Shown: piece after piece, positions 31,409 through 35,000 of the stretch
Position numbering within the stretch: the stretch's first letter is position 1
How the letters are laid out: every line of letters begins with the position of its first letter
DNA from: Penaeus vannamei
Lineage: Eukaryota; Arthropoda; Malacostraca; Decapoda; Penaeidae
NCBI RefSeq assembly: GCF_042767895.1
Contig: NC_091571.1
Coordinates: 30,199,955 to 30,234,954, forward strand
Reading direction: 5' to 3'
DNA: 35,000 nt
Notes under the pieces: model-generated
The model's input: the letters and a program-made list of their open reading frames with translations, nothing else
The model's database searches: none
Told to the model about the DNA's origin: nothing
Program-made: the position numbers and the translations under genes

Positions 31409-31592
31409 CACTGCCCTCTCCCTCTCCCTCCCCCTCCTCCACTGCCCTCTCCCTCCCCCTCCTCCACTGCCCTCTCCCTCCCCCTCCTCCACTGCCCTCT
31501 CCCTCCCCCTCCTCCACTGCCCTCTCCCTCCCCCTCCTCCACTGCCCTCTCCCTCCCCCTCCTCCACTGCCGTCTCCCTCCCCCTCCCCGCC
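31409..31592. repeat. 25-bp pyrimidine minisatellite
   Basis: The marker ACTGCC starts at 31410, 31441, 31466, 31491, 31516, 31541 and 31566, so six intervals are one of 31 and five of exactly 25 bp. The unit is ACTGCCCTCTCCCTCCCCCT plus CCTCC. Copies are almost identical. Because 25 is not a multiple of three, every frame reads the same Pro/Ser/Leu peptide with a 25-residue period, which explains the long open frames on both strands here. Confidence 0.95.
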
Positions 31593-31607
31593 GCCTAACC
31601 TGCACAG

Positions 31608-31740
31608 AAGCCAGATAAGGAACCCGAAGAAGCCCGCGAACAGATTTGGCTGGCCTCGTTCTGGCGTCACAGCCCGTTCCCTCCGCCGCCGCCGCCGCCA
31701 CTGGCCCGCCTCTCCCCTTGCAAACGCCCACTTCCTTTGC
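31608..31740. other. GC-rich segment after an acceptor-like site
   Basis: The pyrimidine minisatellite ends GCCTAACCTGCACAG, with a perfect CTAAC branch motif. The plus frame that follows (KPDKEPEEAREQIWLASFWR, then a Pro run from CCG triplets) is open, but so is another frame, and no donor follows. Confidence 0.15.
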
Positions 31741-31975
31741 TCACCTTCTCTCCTTTCGTCTTTATTTCCCTTCCTTCGTTTTCTTTCGGATCTTTTTCGC
31801 TGTCTTTCCTTTTTTTTCTTATGGGTTGGTTCACTTGTTTTCGGTCTTCTCTCTCTCGTCTTTTGTTCGGTTCTGTGTTTGTTTTCTTCTTTTGTTTATT
31901 CCATTTTACTTTCCCTTCTTTCTTATTTTCCTTATTTCTCCCTCTTTCCGTCCGTGCCTCATCCTCATTTTCCAG
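31741..31975. repeat. 235-base pyrimidine-rich tract
   Basis: T/C-rich DNA with TTTTC and CTTCC units. It ends at CCTCATTTTCCAG. Confidence 0.7.
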
Positions 31976-32083
31976 AACACACGATCTCATCCGAACACCG
32001 ACGCGGGACGAAAACCCATAAACCCCGAACAAAACAAAATAAGAATAAATAGAATCCGCATTAAAACCCCGGCCGCCATATAA
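31976..32083 (+). other. candidate terminal exon after the pyrimidine tract
   Basis: The tract ends in a strong acceptor (CCTCATCCTCATTTTCCAG). The next 35 codons in one frame are hydrophilic (begins NTRSHPNTDAGRKPINPEQN) and end at TAA at 32081-32083. AATAAA occurs only inside the frame (about 32044), not after the stop. No upstream partner. Confidence 0.15.
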
Positions 32084-32224
32084 CGGACAGCCAAGCAGCC
32101 GGAAAAAGAAAGAGACAGCCCATCCCGATTTTTATCTTTTCCCTTTCGATACATTTTTCACCGGGTCGAGGGTCGGCGCGGCGGTGCGAGCGCTCCCTGG
32201 GCGGCCGAGGTTCAAGTGACCCTT

Positions 32225-32233
32225 TATATAAAA
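32225..32233 (+). promoter_or_regulatory. TATA-box-like sequence in CpG-rich DNA
   Basis: TATATAAAA follows CpG-rich DNA (32160-32210). No initiator is seen at about 30 bases. An inverted repeat, GGTTCACCG and CGGTGAATCC with one mismatch, lies at about 32269-32308 around the palindrome CGGGTACCCG. Confidence 0.2.
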
Positions 32234-32365
32234 CCTCTCTTTTGTTAGCCTCCGCCGCGCCAATTTCGGGTTCACCGCTTCCTATGCTTCGGGTACCCGG
32301 TGAATCCGTTTCTTTTCGGGGTTATTTTTCTTTTATTCGGTTGATCGTGGTTATTTTTATTGTGA

Positions 32366-32368
<3 letters not shown>

Positions 32369-32456
<88 letters not shown>

Positions 32457-32520
32457 GTATGCAATGAATGAATGAATGAATGTATGTATGAATGAATGAG
32501 GATGAATGAATGAATGAATG
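32369..32520. repeat. (AT)42 then (GAAT)n
   Basis: Pure AT to about 32453, then tetranucleotide GAAT/GTAT units to 32520. Confidence 0.95.
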
Positions 32521-32633
32521 TATATATATTATGTACATTTATACAAACATACATACTCTTGCACATATTGTATGTGTGTGTGCTATCTAATTTGTTGCTC
32601 TAAGTAATTGATAAATTACATTTAAAATATACA

Positions 32634-32758
32634 ATATAAAACAAAACCAAAATAATTTGAAATTTCCTCGTAGAATGTTTGAGGAAATAGAAAACTTTCA
32701 AACTTCCAAGAATGATAAGAAAATATCAAACACACAATTAGCCCAACATCCCCTGAAT

Positions 32759-32810
<52 letters not shown>

Positions 32811-32822
32811 AAATCAAAACCT
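32634..32822 (+). other. A47 run with near-identical flanks, retroposon-like
   Basis: Forty-seven A (32762-32808) follow about 115 bases of non-repetitive DNA. ATAAAACAAAACC before that segment (about 32635-32647) and ATAAAATCAAAACC directly after the A run differ by one inserted base, like a target-site duplication. All parts are A-rich, so similarity by composition is possible. Confidence 0.25.
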
Positions 32823-33079
32823 CGCGCCCACCTCTGACAAAATGATCCAGAAAGCAAATAAATAAACGCCATAGTTAAGAAGATCAGATTAACCTCCCGT
32901 ATTCCCCGAAAGGCACGGAGCGGGCGGGGTCAAGTGCTCCAGAGGTGTCGGTTTACAGCGCATTTCCCGCCGAGTTCTATATCTTGCGCGAGAACCCTCT
33001 GTTTTCACCCGACACTGGAAGCCTGGCACTTGAGGGCTTCCAACTCCCTTCTCCCGTTACTCCCTTTCTCCGTGAGGCT

Positions 33080-33445
33080 CTCTCGTTTTCTCTCTCTCTC
33101 TCTCTCTTTTGTTTTCTTTTATTATTCTTCCTTTTTCTTTTTGGGGGAGGGTTTTCTTCTTATTTCTCTTTCTCTGTTTCTGTCTCTTTGTTTCTTTCTC
33201 TCTCCCTCTCTTCCTCAATTTCCCCTCTCTCACTTTACCCCTATTTCCCTCTGCCTCTTCCCCTTTCTCGTTTCCTACGCTTTTCCCTCGCTCCCTCTCC
33301 TTCTTCGCCCCTACAACCTCCCTCTCCCCCACCCCCTGCCACCCTCTGCCCTCTCCACCCTGCCACCCTCCCTCCCTTCCTCCTCCCTCCCTTCCTCCCT
33401 TCCTTCTCCCTCCCTTCCTCCCTTCTTCCCTACTTTGCCTCCCCA
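33080..33445. repeat. long pyrimidine tract
   Basis: T/C-rich throughout, ending in CCTCCCTTCC units. Interrupted by GGGGGAGGG near 33142. Long Ser/Leu/Pro frames here are composition artefacts. Confidence 0.85.
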
Positions 33446-33499
33446 TCCGTGGATCAGGTTCCAGACAGGTAACGCGGGATATTTATACGCGAGAAAACC

Positions 33500-34062
33500 A
33501 GTCAAGAAGGAAGGGGAGAGGGAGGAAGAACATCAAAGGGAAAGAGGTAGGGGGTGAAATGAGGGAGGAGGGAGAGAGAGGGGAATGGTAGCGGTGAGAG
33601 GTGGGAGGGGAGAGAAGGAAGGGGAGGTGAAAGGAGAGGTATAGGGAATAAGGTGAAAATTATGGGGTTTCAAAGGACGGGAGGAAGAGGGAAGAGAGAG
33701 GGAGACGGAGAAAAAGAATAAGGGATGATGAGAGAAGAAAAAGAGCGAGGGAAAAATGGAGGAAGGAGATGGCGGGTGAAAGGAAATGAAGAAAGGAGAT
33801 GGCGAAGGTGAAGGCAGGTGATGACAAGCGACGAACAGCTGTGCTCACACTCCCACCACATGTGCCTTGTTTGCGGAGGGAGATTGGGGAGTGAGGGAGG
33901 GCCAGGGAGAAGGGAGAGAAGGGAGGGCCAGAGGGAGAAGGGAGGGAAGGGAGGGCGAGAGGAAGAAAGGAGAAGGGAGGGTGAGAGGGCGAGAGGGAGA
34001 AGGGGGAGAAGGGAGGGCCAGAGGGCGAGAGGGAGAAGGGAGGGAAGGGAGGGCCAATGGGT
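33500..34062. repeat. purine tract and GGGAGGGCCAGA minisatellite
   Basis: G/A-rich from 33505 to 33810. Then irregular units of GGGAGGGCCAGAGGG and GAGAAGGGAGGGAAGG type at 33890-34062, with at least three near copies. Opposite strandedness to the tract at 33080-33445, leaving a purine and a pyrimidine block about 60 bases apart. Confidence 0.8.
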
Positions 34063-34346
34063 TGTCTGGCGGAGGGAAGTAATGTGGACAGTGTGGTGTA
34101 AAAAGGGAGAGAATTTAATGGGGAGTGTAGTGGCCTGTGAAAACAGTTGCGTGGCGGGGGTGTCTTTTGTAGAATGAAAGGGCGCCCTAATCGGATCACG
34201 GGTTTGAGGGCGTGAGGATGCGGGCGAGTATAACGCGTAAATCTTATTGCGGCGCGAAATAATACATTAGGGGCGGGTGAGAGATTCGCTTCGGTGTTAA
34301 CCTAATGTAATCTCTCGGTGATGTAGCACGTCAACAGCGTGCACTT

Positions 34347-34515
34347 CCTTCCCTCATTCTCTCCCCTTTTTTATCGCTCATTTTCTTCTTTATATATATG
34401 CTTTCCTTCCGTCATTCTTTCCCCGTTTTATTGCTTATTTTCTTCTTTATATTTGCGTTCCTTCCCTCACTCTTTCCCTTCTTTATCGCTCATTTTCTTC
34501 TCTATATTTGCTTCA
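34347..34515. repeat. 55-58-bp tandem repeat, three copies
   Basis: CCTTCCCTCATTCT starts at 34347, CCTTCCGTCATTCT at 34405 and CCTTCCCTCACTCT at 34460. Each is followed by a TTTTATyGCTyATTTTCTTC segment and a TATAT end. Confidence 0.85.
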
Positions 34516-34785
34516 TTTTGCTTTATTTCCGTGTTTTTTCGCTCCTTTTCAGCATTTCTCATATTCATTTTCACCTATTTTCTCTTCTTTTCCTACTTAG
34601 CCCTACTTTTGAAGAACTTTTACATCTGCTTCATTTTTTTCCTCCTTTTCTTGTTCTGTCTTTCCTCAGTTTTCTATGTTCTTCCTCCTTTTCCTTACTC
34701 TTGCCATCACACCTTCTCCGCTCCACCTCCTTCAGTCCCCTCGGAGGGTGTCCACCGCTGTTTCCATCAATCACTGGCGACGCCC

Positions 34786-35000
34786 CCCTGACTTCCTCCC
34801 TCCCTCCCTCCCCACTCCTCCGCCTCCCTCCGTCCCTCCTTCTACAGCCTCCCCCCTCACCTCCTCCTTCCTTTTCCCTCTCCCTCCCCCCTCCTTCCTT
34901 CTCCCTCTCCCTCCCCCCTCCTTCCCCAACCCTCTCTCCCCCCCCTCCTATCTTTTCCCTCTCTCTCCCCCCCCTCCATCCCTCCCTCCTTTCTTATCCC
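34786..35000. repeat. CCCT/CCTT pyrimidine tract at window edge
   Basis: Almost pure C/T. A 27-bp unit (CTCCTTCCTT and CCCTCTCCCTCCCCC) is duplicated at 34864 and 34891. Extends beyond the window. Confidence 0.85.

Noticed and set aside
31111..32052. Plus-strand 313-codon frame, the longest in the window
   Set aside because: It spans a CT tract, the 25-bp minisatellite and another pyrimidine tract. The openness is composition, and no domain is visible.

Overview
The window looks like nuclear DNA of an arthropod, most likely a decapod crustacean of the penaeid shrimp type. The basis is composition and repeats, not a recognised gene. Long AT, GT/CA and GA dinucleotide arrays recur every 1-4 kb. 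Purine or pyrimidine tracts of 100-350 bases and G or C runs are scattered through it. Short CpG-rich patches alternate with AT-rich DNA. There is no bacterial gene layout, and no open frame carries a domain I can name. Most of the longest open frames are translated microsatellite (Tyr-Ile, Cys-Val, His-Thr, Arg-Glu, Ser-Leu).

Layout. 1-3670: weakly structured DNA with purine tracts, a 60-bp duplication and GC-rich patches. 3675-4051: AT/GT arrays. 4110-8540: mostly unique DNA. 8545-9050: CATA, CA and purine tracts. 9690-10190: CpG-rich, promoter-like. 10217-10962: an AT/CA block holding a 53-bp module repeated four times. 11000-14200: largely unique, with the best coding-like block (minus strand, 13023-13867). 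14202-14507: AT, CA, CG and GA array. 14600-19100: unique and partly GC-rich, with two further multi-exon candidates. 19216-19501: G14, GT50, GA48. 20858-21262: eight copies of a 50-bp satellite. 21606-25960: unique DNA with G-rich, purine, T31 and C-rich segments. 26176-26823: GT/AT array, then a minus-strand 3'-end candidate with a poly(A) signal. 28023-28273: CA/GA array. 28620-28740: forkhead-site cluster. 30457-30600: GT/GC array. 31207-35000: dominated by pyrimidine and purine tracts, minisatellites and an A47 run.

Coding content. I searched both strands for pyrimidine tract-AG acceptors, consensus GT donors, open frames between them and matching intron phase. Four places gave chains of two or three exons with agreeing phases: minus 13867-13023, minus 26823-26405 (with AATAAA after the stop), minus 18202-17433 (ATG first exon below promoter-like motifs) and plus 14718-15042. 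Several single exon candidates are weaker. None has homology support. Pyrimidine-rich DNA makes many decoy splice sites, so all of these stay below 0.4. The window may simply be intergenic or intronic.

No rRNA, tRNA, CRISPR array or intact transposon was seen. The best non-coding signals are three perfect FOXO-type elements in 80 bases, a cluster of bZIP half-sites around a CCACGTG box, the satellite with a four-unit higher-order period, the AT-array module, and two compact stem-loops.
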